This document shows, one piece after another, positions 1 through 7,749 of a DNA stretch of 28,581 nt; position 1 is the stretch's first letter; every line of letters begins with the position of its first letter. The stretch comes from Acidobacteriota bacterium (GTDB lineage Bacteria; Acidobacteriota; Terriglobia; Terriglobales; Acidobacteriaceae). The notes beneath the pieces were generated by a model. That model did not search any database. It had not been told where the DNA came from and worked only from the letters and a program-made list of their open reading frames with translations. Where the stretch lies: the NCBI GenBank assembly GCA_021799405.1, contig JAJZAL010000040.1, positions 1-28,581 on the forward strand. The letters are read 5' to 3'. The translations under genes were made by a program, and so were the position numbers.

Positions 1-2
1 GC

Positions 3-752
3 GTCAATTCCTACTTCATCGGCAAACTCGCCCGTCACTTCGGCTTCAAGGTTGCGCTCAGCGGCCTCGGCGGAGACGAACTCTTCGGTGGATACCCAAG
101 CTTTCGTCAAATCCCGCGCTCCGTTCGCCTCCTTGCCGTCGGCAACGGCTTTCCCTCCATCGGTCGCGCCTTCCGCGTCGTAACGGCTCCGTTCATGGCC
201 CGCTTCACCTCGCCCAAATACGCAGGCCTGCTCGAATACGGCGGCTCCTTCGGCGGCGCCTATCTCCTTCGCCGCGGACTCTACATGCCATGGGAACTCC
301 CTCATGTCATGGACCCGGACATGGCCCGTCTCGGCTGGCGCCAGCTATCTGCCGTCGATCAGCTCAACGAATTCATCCGCCCGCTCCAACCCGTCCAGCC
401 CGCCTCCGCTCGCGACTTCCTCCGCGTCGCCGTGCTCGAACTCTGCTTCTACATGCGCTCCCAGCTCCTCCGGGACACCGACTGGGCCGGCATGGCGCAC
501 TCTGTCGAAATTCGCGTCCCCTTCGTCGACATGCAGCTCCTTCACGACCTCGCACCCCTGCGCCTCGGCAGTTTTCCTCCGCACAAGCCCGACATCACCG
601 CATGCCTCCGGCAGCCTTTGCCCGCGAGTGTCCTCAACCGTCCCAAAACCGGCTTCGCCGTCCCCATTCGCGAGTGGATCCAGAGCGACGTCCTCCAGGA
701 ACGCGGCCTCCGCAGCTGGGCCAGGTTCGTTTACAGCCGCTTCGCCGCCTGA
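3..752 (+). CDS. asnB: Asparagine synthase (glutamine-hydrolysing), C-terminal part
   Basis: The gene runs in from the left edge, so the N-terminal glutaminase half is outside the window. The visible part starts in the synthetase domain: within the first 35 codons it reads SGLGGDELFGGY, the PP-loop-type ATP/AMP-binding signature of asparagine synthases. Further on it has RSQLLRDTDWAGMAHSVEIR and VPFVDMQLL, matching the conserved aspartate-binding and RxPF(V/L)D region of the family, and KTGFAVPIREW near the C-terminus. By family the enzyme transfers glutamine-derived ammonia to an activated aspartate in the cytoplasm. Relatives of this type often sit in exopolysaccharide or peptidoglycan-modifying loci, so the substrate may not be free aspartate. 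The internal ATG at 195 is not the start, because the same frame is open to the edge. The next gene follows after 12 bp and is probably co-transcribed. Confidence 0.93.
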   Translation, partial: VNSYFIGKLARHFGFKVALSGLGGDELFGGYPSFRQIPRSVRLLAVGNGFPSIGRAFRVVTAPFMARFTSPKYAGLLEYGGSFGGAYLLRRGLYMPWELPHVMDPDMARLGWRQLSAVDQLNEFIRPLQPVQPASARDFLRVAVLELCFYMRSQLLRDTDWAGMAHSVEIRVPFVDMQLLHDLAPLRLGSFPPHKPDITACLRQPLPASVLNRPKTGFAVPIREWIQSDVLQERGLRSWARFVYSRFAA

Positions 753-764
753 CCCCGGAAACCC

Positions 765-1613
765 ATGTCGACATCGCATCCTCCACTCACTCGCGCCCTT
801 CGCTACGCCACGCTCCTGCTCTTCGCCGTCATGCTCTATGTCATCGGCGCCGCCATGACGCACCCCTGGCTGCACCTCCCCAACATCGGCAACACTCCCT
901 TCACCCTCTTCTTCACTGCCTTCGCGCTCACCCACGCCGCCGTCACCCTTGGCCCGCGCCCCGCCGCGTGGTTCTTCTCGCTCGCCGCCGTCATCTCCTG
1001 GTGCTTTGAGGAGCTCGGCGTCGCCACCGGCCTCGTCTACGGTCCCTACCATTACAGCGCTATGCTTGGCGTCCGCTTGGGATACGTCCCCATCCTCATC
1101 CCGCTCGCCTGGTTCATGATGCTCTACCCCTCCTGGCGCGTCGCACAGGTCCTCATGCCCCCGCCTGCCGCCAAGTTCCGCTGGCCGTTCCTGCTCGCCC
1201 AGTCCGCTGTCGCCGCCATGGTCATTTCCGCATGGGACGCCGTCATGGACCCCGCCATGACCGCCTCCGGTTACTGGATCTGGCGCCACGGCGGCCCTTA
1301 TTTCGGCGTTCCCCTCCAAAATTACGCCGGATGGCTCCTCACTACCCTCACCATCTACTTCCTCACCGGCCTCTTCTTCGCCCGCGCCGCACGCCACCCG
1401 CTCAACCTCGCCGCCCTCAACCCGCTCGCCTCAGATCCTTACGCCGCTCTCCCCGTCCTGCTCTATGCCTGGTTCGCCCTTCGCTACATCGTCAATGAAC
1501 CCAATGCAGCCTTCCACGTCATCGCCCTCTTCTCCATGGGATTCCCCGCCATCCTGGCCACCCTCCGCCTTCTCACGCAGCACGGCAATGCTCCGGAATC
1601 AAGGGCCTGCTGA
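765..1613 (+). CDS. Carotenoid biosynthesis protein, CruF/DUF422 family
   Basis: A 282-residue integral membrane protein with about seven hydrophobic segments. It carries the family landmarks EELGVATGLVYGPYHYS (residues 82-98), LGYVPILIPLAWFMMLYPS (105-123), DAVMDP (158-163) and GGPYFGVPLQNYAGW (176-190). These match the DUF422 family, which includes CruF, a carotenoid 1',2'-hydratase acting on the psi end of acyclic carotenoids such as gamma-carotene. The acidic and tyrosine residues of these blocks are the likely active site. It starts 12 bp after the asparagine synthase and converges with the PAP2 gene, leaving only 6 bp between stop codons, so no separate terminator fits there. No other carotenoid gene is in the window. 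The family call is firm; the exact hydration or cyclisation step is inferred. Confidence 0.85.
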   Translation: MSTSHPPLTRALRYATLLLFAVMLYVIGAAMTHPWLHLPNIGNTPFTLFFTAFALTHAAVTLGPRPAAWFFSLAAVISWCFEELGVATGLVYGPYHYSAMLGVRLGYVPILIPLAWFMMLYPSWRVAQVLMPPPAAKFRWPFLLAQSAVAAMVISAWDAVMDPAMTASGYWIWRHGGPYFGVPLQNYAGWLLTTLTIYFLTGLFFARAARHPLNLAALNPLASDPYAALPVLLYAWFALRYIVNEPNAAFHVIALFSMGFPAILATLRLLTQHGNAPESRAC

Positions 1614-1619
1614 CGCGAG

Positions 1620-2597
1620 CTACTTCCTCAAAGTCGCAGCAGATGCATCCGGCCTCACCCGGTGAACAATAGGGTACGTAATCGCAAGCGCCACTCCGCC
1701 CACCAACAGCCCCGCCGCCACGTCGGTAAAGTAGTGCCACCCCAGCGCCACCGTGGACACACACACCAGAGCCATTAGCACCCAGGACACAGTCCGCAGC
1801 TGGCGAACCGAACCCACCGCCACCGCGCACAGCAGTGCGAGCGTCGCATGGAATGACGGGAACGTTACAATCCCTGCCCGCGCCATATCCAGTTGCAGTG
1901 GAACACCTGATCGAAGCTCTAGCAGGTACTGCGCGACCGACCACTGCAGCTTCGTCGGCGAGTAACCCTCTACCGACCAAGGCCCCAGCGAAGGCCACTG
2001 CCAGAACAAGGCCACCGTAATGAAAAGAGCCACCGTGACCGACAAAATAAACTGCTGCGACCACCGCACCCTTCCCATCAGCGAAGGAATAATCAGTGCC
2101 GCCACCATGAAAACTATGGTCAGGTTGTAAGTCAAGGCAAGCACCAGCCGAAGCACCGGCCAGCCAGCTATCCAATGCACTACCGCAACCGTGCTAACTC
2201 CCGCCCACCTGTCCATCCAGGCCAGTTGATGGTCAACCATAGGGTGGTGATTTCTCCCCGCAAGCTGCACCAGCACCGATAGAAAAGTCGAAAGTACCAC
2301 CGTTACAATCACCATCTCGACCACTTCAATCAGTTTCGGCAGCGGTCGCCAGTGGCAGTACGCCAGGCACGCAACCAGCATCACCAGGCTCGGTACAGAA
2401 CCCCATACATGGCTCAGCCCGCCTAACCGATCTATGCGGCACCAAACAATTTCTAGCGGAACCAGCACCGCCATCACCAACCCAATCGCCACATAATATG
2501 GCGAGTAATAGCGTCGAAAGTCCAGCCGATACCGCCCAGCCGGTGTCTGTGCAGTTAATTGATCTCTCACATTTGTCTCTTCGGTCTGGATAGTCAT
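1620..2597 (-). CDS. PAP2-superfamily membrane phosphatase/phosphotransferase (Aur1-like)
   Basis: A 325-residue protein with about eight hydrophobic segments. The C-terminal part holds the PAP2 signatures: VTFPSFHATLA (PSFH at 247-250, with His250) and GWHYFTDVAAG (His288, Asp292), spaced as in PAP2_3/inositol-phosphotransferase-like enzymes. DHQLAWMDRWAG (residues 122-133) fits the upstream conserved Asp-Leu-Asp region of that subfamily. It probably removes or transfers a phospho-headgroup on a lipid or lipid-linked intermediate at the outer face of the inner membrane; the substrate cannot be read from sequence. Upstream is an AT-rich stretch containing TAAAAT 13 bp before the ATG, with no Shine-Dalgarno sequence. 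The gene converges with the carotenoid gene. Confidence 0.82.
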   Translation of the reverse strand: MTIQTEETNVRDQLTAQTPAGRYRLDFRRYYSPYYVAIGLVMAVLVPLEIVWCRIDRLGGLSHVWGSVPSLVMLVACLAYCHWRPLPKLIEVVEMVIVTVVLSTFLSVLVQLAGRNHHPMVDHQLAWMDRWAGVSTVAVVHWIAGWPVLRLVLALTYNLTIVFMVAALIIPSLMGRVRWSQQFILSVTVALFITVALFWQWPSLGPWSVEGYSPTKLQWSVAQYLLELRSGVPLQLDMARAGIVTFPSFHATLALLCAVAVGSVRQLRTVSWVLMALVCVSTVALGWHYFTDVAAGLLVGGVALAITYPIVHRVRPDASAATLRK

Positions 2598-2811
2598 CTG
2601 GCGCCATCAAATTTTAACTTCTATAACTTTACCCCGCGCTCTTGTTCTGCTGCGCCCCCGTTGTCGCGACTTGTCTCATGCGGCTGCAGGCTCTTTCATA
2701 AGCCCAGCCCCATCCTCGGTCTAAAGTGTTGTCCTCGCTACCCTCCGCCTCCTTACCCGCCCGGCGCCGGCCCACATCCACCCGCCTGAGATCCACCCTC
2801 CCGCTTTTCTG

Positions 2812-2840
2812 TTGGCGGACCGCGCAAATGGGGCTAAAGT
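2812..2840 (+). promoter_or_regulatory. Promoter of the STAS gene, leaderless geometry
   Basis: TTGGCG at 2812-2817 (-35), a 17-bp spacer, and TAAAGT at 2835-2840 (-10). The ATG at 2848 follows after only 7 bp, so the predicted transcript starts at or beside the start codon. There is no Shine-Dalgarno sequence. The in-frame TTG at 2812 that would extend the protein is better explained as the -35 box. An 11-bp copy of the -10 region (CTAAAGTGTTG) also occurs at 2721-2731. Confidence 0.6.
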
Positions 2841-2847
2841 GTTGCCC

Positions 2848-3165
2848 ATGCCTTTCGACGCCTCTTTTGCCCAACTCCCAGACCAAACCGTCGAAGTCAA
2901 ACTCAACGGAACCATGACTCTCGGGACTACCCTCAAACTCTTCGAGTCTCAGCTGCGCTCCACGCTCTCTGACGGCACACGCCACGTCGTCCTCGATATG
3001 GAATCCCTCACCTACATGGACAGTGCCGGCCTCGGCCTCCTTGTCTTCACCAGCGCTGAGATCTCTAACCGCGGCGGAACCCTCACCCTTCGCGGAGTCA
3101 ACCAGCGCATCCGCGATCTCCTCCACCTCACCCGCACTGACACGCTCCTCCGCTTCGAACCCTGA
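2848..3165 (+). CDS. STAS-domain anti-sigma factor antagonist
   Basis: A 105-residue single-domain protein of the SpoIIAA/RsbV type. The STAS fold fills residues 12-103, and the signature YMDSAGLGLLV contains Asp58-Ser59; Ser59 is the residue phosphorylated by the partner anti-sigma kinase in this family. When dephosphorylated, such proteins bind the anti-sigma factor and release a sigma factor. No kinase (RsbW-like) or phosphatase (RsbU-like) gene lies nearby, so its partners must be elsewhere. The ATG at 2848 is preferred over an in-frame TTG at 2812, because that TTG coincides with a good -35 box and the intervening residues are outside the STAS fold. Confidence 0.85.
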   Translation: MPFDASFAQLPDQTVEVKLNGTMTLGTTLKLFESQLRSTLSDGTRHVVLDMESLTYMDSAGLGLLVFTSAEISNRGGTLTLRGVNQRIRDLLHLTRTDTLLRFEP

Positions 3166-3203
3166 ACCTCCTCCTGCGTCAGCCAGTCATCCCCGGACTG
3201 CGC

Positions 3204-3209
3204 TATCCT
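3204..3209 (+). promoter_or_regulatory. Putative -10 box 8 bp before the esterase start
   Basis: TATCCT at 3204-3209 ends 8 bp before the ATG. The surrounding pattern TGCG-Y-TATCCT, then TA-CCG and ATGAAACGGCT, recurs before the next gene at 4466-4471. There is no Shine-Dalgarno sequence and no convincing -35 box. The spacing predicts a leaderless transcript. Confidence 0.4.
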
Positions 3210-3217
3210 CGTAGCCG

Positions 3218-4432
3218 ATGAAACGGCTAACCTATCCCGCTCTTCCCGCGCTCCTCGCCACCCTCCTCGCCGTCCCCGCTCTCGCTCAAACGCAGACTCC
3301 GGCCACGCCGCCCAAAACCTCCCACGCACCCGTCCAGCGCGTCCCCAAAATTCCACCTGTCGGACCCCGCCGCGCCATCATCGTGCCCATTCGTAACCCG
3401 CACGCTCCCGGCATGGTTCCTGCCAAAGAACTTCCAGACGGTACCGTCCCGCCCCCCGACGCCGACGGCAACTTCATCATCGGCCCCACCCATCCGCCCG
3501 CCCCGGCCACCGTCCCCGACCCTGCCGTCCCGCAGGGCAGCGTCTGCAGCTTCATCATGACCTCGGCGGAAAGCCGCTATTATCCCGGCATCGCACGCAC
3601 CCCCGGAACCTTCGGCCATCCTGACCCGCACAACCCTGCGCGCCTCCTCGTTCCCACCAGCCATCCCCAGTCCTGGAAGCGCACCGTCTGGGTCTACATT
3701 CCCACCCAGTACCGCCCTGGCGTCGCCGCGCCCTTCATCGTCGATCAGGATGGTCCCGACCCCCTCCTCTTCACCACCGTCAATAACCTCATCGCTCAGC
3801 ACCTCATCCCCGTCATGCTCGCCATAGCCATTCAGAACGGCGGCGGAGACGCACAGGGCTCCGAGCGCGGCCTCGAATACGACACCGTCTCTGGCCGCTA
3901 CGGCGACTTCGTCCAGCATGAAGTGCTCCCGCGCGTCGCCTCCACCTGCCACGTCCGTCTCACCCGTAATCCCAACGGCCGCGCCGCCATGGGCGGCAGC
4001 TCCGGCGGCGCCGCGGCCTTCATCATGGCCTGGTTCCATCCCAACTGGTTCCGCCGCGTCCTCACTTACTCCGGCACCTACGTCAACCAGCAATGGCCCT
4101 GGAACCCCAAGCTCCCCGGTGGCGCATGGGACCTCCACTCCCGCCTCATCCCCAACTCCCCGCGCAAGCCCATCCGCGTCTGGATGGAGGTCGGCGACCG
4201 CGACCTCTACTATCCCAACGTCATGCGAGACGGCATGCACGACTGGGTCGTCGCCAACGAGGACATGGCCCGCGCCCTCGCCGCCAAACACTACCATTAC
4301 CAGTTCGTCTTCGCCCGTAATGCTCACCACGTCGACCACGCAGTCAAAGAGCAAACCCTCCCCGAAGCCCTCGAATACATCTGGCACGGCTACCCCATCC
4401 GCGACAAACACGCAGTGACAAGAGCGAAATAG
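3218..4432 (+). CDS. Secreted esterase, Esterase-D/enterochelin-esterase-like
   Basis: A 404-residue alpha/beta hydrolase of the putative esterase (PF00756-type) family. Residues 1-23 form a signal peptide ending ALA-Q, followed by a Pro-rich linker to about residue 100. Catalytic candidates are Ser262 in GGSSGG (259-264), Asp327 in GDRDL and His370/371 in ARNAHHVDH. The block IPTQYRPGVAAPFIVDQDG (161-179) matches the strand that opens the family fold. Relatives cleave ferric-enterobactin esters, feruloyl esters or acetylated sugars; the substrate here is not determined. It probably acts in the periplasm or outside the cell. The next gene (4480) shares a near-identical start region and may be regulated with it. 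Confidence 0.85.
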   Translation: MKRLTYPALPALLATLLAVPALAQTQTPATPPKTSHAPVQRVPKIPPVGPRRAIIVPIRNPHAPGMVPAKELPDGTVPPPDADGNFIIGPTHPPAPATVPDPAVPQGSVCSFIMTSAESRYYPGIARTPGTFGHPDPHNPARLLVPTSHPQSWKRTVWVYIPTQYRPGVAAPFIVDQDGPDPLLFTTVNNLIAQHLIPVMLAIAIQNGGGDAQGSERGLEYDTVSGRYGDFVQHEVLPRVASTCHVRLTRNPNGRAAMGGSSGGAAAFIMAWFHPNWFRRVLTYSGTYVNQQWPWNPKLPGGAWDLHSRLIPNSPRKPIRVWMEVGDRDLYYPNVMRDGMHDWVVANEDMARALAAKHYHYQFVFARNAHHVDHAVKEQTLPEALEYIWHGYPIRDKHAVTRAK

Positions 4433-4465
4433 CAGCACTGCACTACACAAAACCACAAATTGCGT

Positions 4466-4471
4466 TATCCT
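4466..4471 (+). promoter_or_regulatory. Putative -10 box 8 bp before the 4480 gene
   Basis: TATCCT at 4466-4471 lies exactly 8 bp before ATG 4480, inside the same pattern seen upstream of the esterase gene. No Shine-Dalgarno sequence is present. A leaderless transcript is predicted. Confidence 0.4.
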
Positions 4472-4479
4472 TCTAACCG

Positions 4480-5733
4480 ATGAAACGGCTGGCGCACCTT
4501 GCGGCAGCAACGCTCCTGCTCGTACTTGGAGTTGCAGCACGGGCGCAGCCGCTTTGTACCCTTTCTGATCTCCAATCTGCGGCACAAAGGGTTAGCCTCG
4601 AGCAGAGAACCCTATTGTCCTTCCGCGTTGAGGTTCTGGGCGACCGGGTCACCCCTCAAACCGCCGCCCAGATCGCAGCTTTTAAAAGCGCATTAGCGGC
4701 TGCCGTGTACGACTGGATGGTCTGCCGCGCTCCATCCCACGAAACAGCCCCTGCGCTGCAGCATCAGCTTGCCTTCTGGCTCGGAGCCAACCAGCCGGGC
4801 AAGCCCATGGCAGGCATATATCCCGCCGACGAGAACACTATCGCCGGCATCTACGGCGCGGACCTGCACATCGCCGTCGATCAGCTCAACTCCAGCCCCG
4901 AATTCCTCGGCATCGTCGCCGGTTTCAACATCTCCTGCGGCGACGACCACCTTCTCATGCTCTACGAGCGCAAAGATCACCGCTGGCAGCGCGTCCTGCT
5001 CTGGCAGGGCGGCAGATACCAGGAGATCTCCGGCGCCTTCGGCGATTTCTTCGAGTACCTTCTCCTGCCGCCCTCCGTCGCCGGCGGCTGGGATGTCGCC
5101 GCTGCCCACGGCACTCCCTGGTGCACCTCCCGATTCAGCGGATTTCGCATCGACCTGCTGCGCATCTCCCAGCACGGCCAACCCTCCCGCCTGCTCTTCC
5201 AGAAGGCCGGAGGCTACTCACGCGGTGACATCCGCCCCGTCCTCAGCCCAGCCCCCGGCGGCTTTCAGTTGAGCATCGCCACCAACTCGCTTGACTCCCG
5301 CCAGTTCGTCAAAACCAGCATCTTTCGCTATCGCATTCACGATGGTCATGTGCATCGCGTCCAGCCCGTCGCCACCACCCCGGTCGGCTTCGTCGATTCT
5401 TGGCTTCAGGCATCCTGGACCGCTGCCAGCCAATGGAGCGCCACCCGCGGGCTTGCTTCGTTGCACCGGCTGCATACAGCCTTCGCGACACCCAGCCACG
5501 CCAACTCAGACTTCTACAGCCAATTCACCTACCGGGCCGTCCGCGGTTGCTCTGCCCCCAGTCAAGTCCAGGTCCAACTGGAAGAAACCTTTGCCCGCCA
5601 GGAAAAAATCACCTCCAGCGCCCAGCTCTACTTCCTCCTCGAAAAACACGAGGACCATTTCCTCTTGCTTTCCGCCTCATCCCATCCCAACCCCTCCTGC
5701 ACCGGCCCCAACCTCCTGCACTTAACCCAATAG
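4480..5733 (+). CDS. Secreted protein of unknown function
   Basis: A 417-residue protein that I do not recognise. Residues 1-22 are a Sec signal peptide (Lys-Arg, a hydrophobic core, then ARA-Q). The mature part has no further membrane segment and about six Cys residues, some of which could pair (Cys26, the single Cys of FNISCGDDH, Cys in WCTSRF, RGCSAP and SCTGP). The middle reads like a beta-rich domain: repeated YERKDHRWQRVLLWQGGRYQEISGAF-type stretches, where a measured value is handled against a charged loop (split here only for description). It follows the esterase by 47 bp and shares its first six codons and promoter pattern, so the two may be co-regulated. It could be a periplasmic binding or sensor-type protein, but no function can be assigned. 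Confidence 0.75.
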   Translation: MKRLAHLAAATLLLVLGVAARAQPLCTLSDLQSAAQRVSLEQRTLLSFRVEVLGDRVTPQTAAQIAAFKSALAAAVYDWMVCRAPSHETAPALQHQLAFWLGANQPGKPMAGIYPADENTIAGIYGADLHIAVDQLNSSPEFLGIVAGFNISCGDDHLLMLYERKDHRWQRVLLWQGGRYQEISGAFGDFFEYLLLPPSVAGGWDVAAAHGTPWCTSRFSGFRIDLLRISQHGQPSRLLFQKAGGYSRGDIRPVLSPAPGGFQLSIATNSLDSRQFVKTSIFRYRIHDGHVHRVQPVATTPVGFVDSWLQASWTAASQWSATRGLASLHRLHTAFATPSHANSDFYSQFTYRAVRGCSAPSQVQVQLEETFARQEKITSSAQLYFLLEKHEDHFLLLSASSHPNPSCTGPNLLHLTQ

Positions 5734-5784
5734 CCCACTGCCGTCCATCGCGTCTCGCTCACCTGCTGGCTCGCAACCACTGGT

Positions 5785-5814
5785 TTGGCCTGATTCCCTC
5801 ATTTGCTGTAGACT
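5785..5814 (+). promoter_or_regulatory. Putative promoter of rpmI-rplT
   Basis: TTGGCC at 5785-5790, an 18-bp spacer and TAGACT at 5809-5814. The predicted start near 5821 would give a leader of about 35 nt, which contains a small hairpin (CGCCA 5824-5828, TGGCG 5837-5841) and an AGGA ribosome-binding site before ATG 5856. Confidence 0.4.
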
Positions 5815-5855
5815 GGCAAATGTCGCCATAACCATCTGGCGGCCACAGGATAGCT

Positions 5856-6053
5856 ATGCCCAAACTCAAGACACACCGTGGCGCGGCTAAGCGCTTCAAG
5901 AAGACCGGCACCGGCAAAATCAAGCGGGGCCAGTCCAAGATGCGCCATATCCTCACGTCGAAGGAGACCAAGACCAAGCGCCGGCTCACCGCCCCCTGCT
6001 ACGTCTCGGACGCCGACCACGCGAAGGTAGCCCGCATGATTCCCTATGCCTGA
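5856..6053 (+). CDS. rpmI: Large ribosomal subunit protein bL35
   Basis: The 65-residue protein is of normal bL35 length and shows the family pattern [15 protein letters not shown] at the N-terminus, then [17 protein letters not shown] and a basic core. It is a late-assembling component of the 50S subunit. An AGGA sits five bases before the ATG. It is followed, after an unusually long spacer (256 nt), by rplT on the same strand. In most bacteria the two genes are only a few tens of bases apart, and infC precedes them; here infC is about 5 kb away on the opposite strand. Confidence 0.98.
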   Translation: MPKLKTHRGAAKRFKKTGTGKIKRGQSKMRHILTSKETKTKRRLTAPCYVSDADHAKVARMIPYA

Positions 6054-6056
6054 TCG

Positions 6057-6111
6057 GTCTCGATAGAGACTCAGGGCCTTCGCGCCCCCGGGCCGGATCG
6101 AAGCGAACCGG
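6057..6111 (+). promoter_or_regulatory. Hairpin cluster in the rpmI-rplT spacer
   Basis: Three consecutive hairpins follow the rpmI stop. First, GTCTC 6057-6061 pairs with GAGAC 6066-6070. Second, GGGC 6074-6077 pairs with GCCC 6084-6087. Third, CCGG-A-TCG 6093-6100 pairs with CGA-A-CCGG 6104-6111. None is followed by a T run, so they are not classical terminators. The other 198 nt of the spacer hold no open frame of note and end in the rplT ribosome-binding site. A translational or attenuation control element for rplT is a reasonable inference, not shown. Confidence 0.4.
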
Positions 6112-6309
6112 ACCGAGAGATTCAGGTACGAGAGTTCGAGCAAATGCGCTTCCCAGTGCAGCAACACCTTACGCAGACGACTCCGCAAGGATCGGCTGCT
6201 ACGAGAGCAAGCTGGCTGAGACGAGTATTTTGCGAGAACGAACTACGACGCGAGTGAAGAGGTCTACCTGCCTCCAGCCGCGAAACGATTCAACTAAAGG
6301 AGAAACACC

Positions 6310-6681
6310 ATGCCCCGCGTAAAACGTGGCACTAAAAGAACCGACCGCCGCAAAAAAATCCTGAAAAGGGCGAGCGGCTATTTCCTCACCAAATCCAAGC
6401 TCTATCAGGCAGCCCAGGAAGCCGTCGAACGCGGCCTTAAGTTTGCCTATTCCGGCCGCAAAGAAAAGAAGCGCCAGTTCCGCTCCCTCTGGATCGTCCG
6501 TATCGGCGCTGCGGCCAAGCTCAACGGCATCAGCTACTCGCAGTTCGTCCACGGCCTCAAGCTGTCCGGCATCGAGCTCGACCGCAAGGTCCTCGCCGAC
6601 ATCGCCGTCCACGACGAAGCCGGCTTCGCCGCCCTGGCCCAGCATGCCAAGGACGCCCTCGCCAAAAACGCCGCCGCGTAA
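6310..6681 (+). CDS. rplT: Large ribosomal subunit protein bL20
   Basis: The 123-residue protein has the full bL20 layout: a basic N-terminal arm ([19 protein letters not shown]), then [28 protein letters not shown] and the C-terminal globular domain with [20 protein letters not shown]. bL20 binds 23S rRNA early in 50S assembly and, in several bacteria, represses its own operon by binding a structured leader. AAAGGAG lies seven bases before the ATG. The C-terminal tail (AKNAAA) is slightly extended. Two hairpins separate it from the convergent folP gene. Confidence 0.98.
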   Translation: MPRVKRGTKRTDRRKKILKRASGYFLTKSKLYQAAQEAVERGLKFAYSGRKEKKRQFRSLWIVRIGAAAKLNGISYSQFVHGLKLSGIELDRKVLADIAVHDEAGFAALAQHAKDALAKNAAA

Positions 6682-6706
6682 GCAACCGCGAGTCGAAAAA
6701 CACCAC

Positions 6707-6731
6707 AAGGGCGCGATTCACTCGCGCCCTT
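6707..6731 (+). terminator. Hairpin terminator after rplT
   Basis: A perfect 10-bp stem AAGGGCGCGA (6707-6716) / TCGCGCCCTT (6722-6731) with a 5-nt loop. The downstream T tract is weak. It starts 26 bp after the rplT stop codon. Confidence 0.65.
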
Positions 6732-6766
6732 CGTCATTGAGTCAAGAGAATCTGAGGGTGGCCCAT

Positions 6767-6787
6767 TCAAGCCATCTTTTGGCTTGA
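6767..6787. terminator. Second hairpin between convergent rplT and folP
   Basis: A perfect 8-bp stem TCAAGCCA (6767-6774) / TGGCTTGA (6780-6787) with loop TCTTT. It lies 12 bp beyond the folP stop (minus strand) and could end transcripts from either side, although neither side has a long T run. Confidence 0.45.
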
Positions 6788-6798
6788 GCGGACCGGAA

Positions 6799-7695
6799 TC
6801 ATCCCGCCTTCAGAACAGCATCCGCCACCGCTACCGCCGCCACCACCGGCGCCACGTCATGCACCCGCACAATATGGGCCCCCGCCAGCACCGCCGCCGT
6901 GCATGCCGCCACCGTCGCCGCTGACAGAGCAGCTTCAGCCTCGCGCACCATCCCTTTCAGTTCGCGCTCCAGCACCCGCCGCAAAAACGACTTCCTTGAA
7001 ACCCCCACCAGCAGCGGCCGTCCCAGCCCCAGCAGCTCCTCCTGCCGCGCCAGCAGCGGATAATTCTCATCCAGCGCCTTCCCAAATCCATACCCCGGAT
7101 CCAGCACCACCCGCTCGGCTGCCACCCCTGCTGTCACCGCCGCCGCCAGCCGCGCCCGTAGTCCATCCCGCACCAGATCCAGTACCGTCTCATGCTCCAG
7201 CGGCGGAAGCCCACGCCACTCATTCGGTCGCCCGCGCGTATGCATCAGCACCACGCCGCACGCTTCCGCCGCGCACACTGCGGCCATCTCCTCATCCCAC
7301 AAAAAGCCGCTCACGTCGTTCACAATCTCAACGCCCGCCCGCAGGCACGCCCGCGCCGTCGCCGCCTTGTACGTGTCAATTGAGATTACCGCCTCCGGCC
7401 GCGCTTTCAGGATCCCCTCGATCACAGGCAGCACCCGATCCTGTTCCTCGGCTGCGCTCACCTCCCGGTGCGCCCCCGGCCGTGTCGACTCGCCGCCTAT
7501 GTCAATCAGCGCCGCGCCGCTCTCAATCATCCGCAGCGCCCGCTCCACCGCCCGTCCGGAATCGACATAGAGTCCCCCGTCCGAAAACGAGTCCGGCGTC
7601 ACGTTCAGCACGCCCATCACCCGCGTTTTCTCGCCCAGCGGCATCACGCGCGTCCGCAGCGGCCACTCAAAATGCGGTCTCTTTACGAATCCCAT
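6799..7695 (-). CDS. folP: Dihydropteroate synthase
   Basis: The 298-residue TIM-barrel enzyme condenses 6-hydroxymethyl-dihydropterin pyrophosphate with p-aminobenzoate in folate synthesis. Signatures: VMGVLNVTPDSFSDGG at the N-terminus (pyrophosphate loop), ALIDIGGESTRPGA, then VEIVNDVSG, VVLDPGYGFGK and LVGVSRKSFL (substrate Lys/Ser loop), and IVRVHDV at the end. All key blocks are intact. The ATG at 7695 is chosen because GGGAG lies just upstream; an in-frame GTG at 7719 would add eight unrelated residues. The gene is divergent from dacB, with only 54 bp between the two starts, so the promoters must overlap. Confidence 0.97.
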   Translation of the reverse strand: MGFVKRPHFEWPLRTRVMPLGEKTRVMGVLNVTPDSFSDGGLYVDSGRAVERALRMIESGAALIDIGGESTRPGAHREVSAAEEQDRVLPVIEGILKARPEAVISIDTYKAATARACLRAGVEIVNDVSGFLWDEEMAAVCAAEACGVVLMHTRGRPNEWRGLPPLEHETVLDLVRDGLRARLAAAVTAGVAAERVVLDPGYGFGKALDENYPLLARQEELLGLGRPLLVGVSRKSFLRRVLERELKGMVREAEAALSAATVAACTAAVLAGAHIVRVHDVAPVVAAVAVADAVLKAG

Positions 7696-7749
7696 CCTGC
7701 TCCCGATGCTACACTCCACGCAGCAACGTCAAAGCGAATAACAACCCTT

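Noticed and set aside
345..1397. Long minus-strand open frame opposite the asparagine synthase and carotenoid genes
   Set aside because: Gly/Glu/Asp-rich antisense frame typical of high-GC DNA; the plus-strand genes have intact family motifs.
3227..4585. 452-codon minus-strand frame opposite the esterase
   Set aside because: Low-complexity Gly/Asp/Glu/Val composition; the esterase on the other strand has a signal peptide and catalytic motifs.
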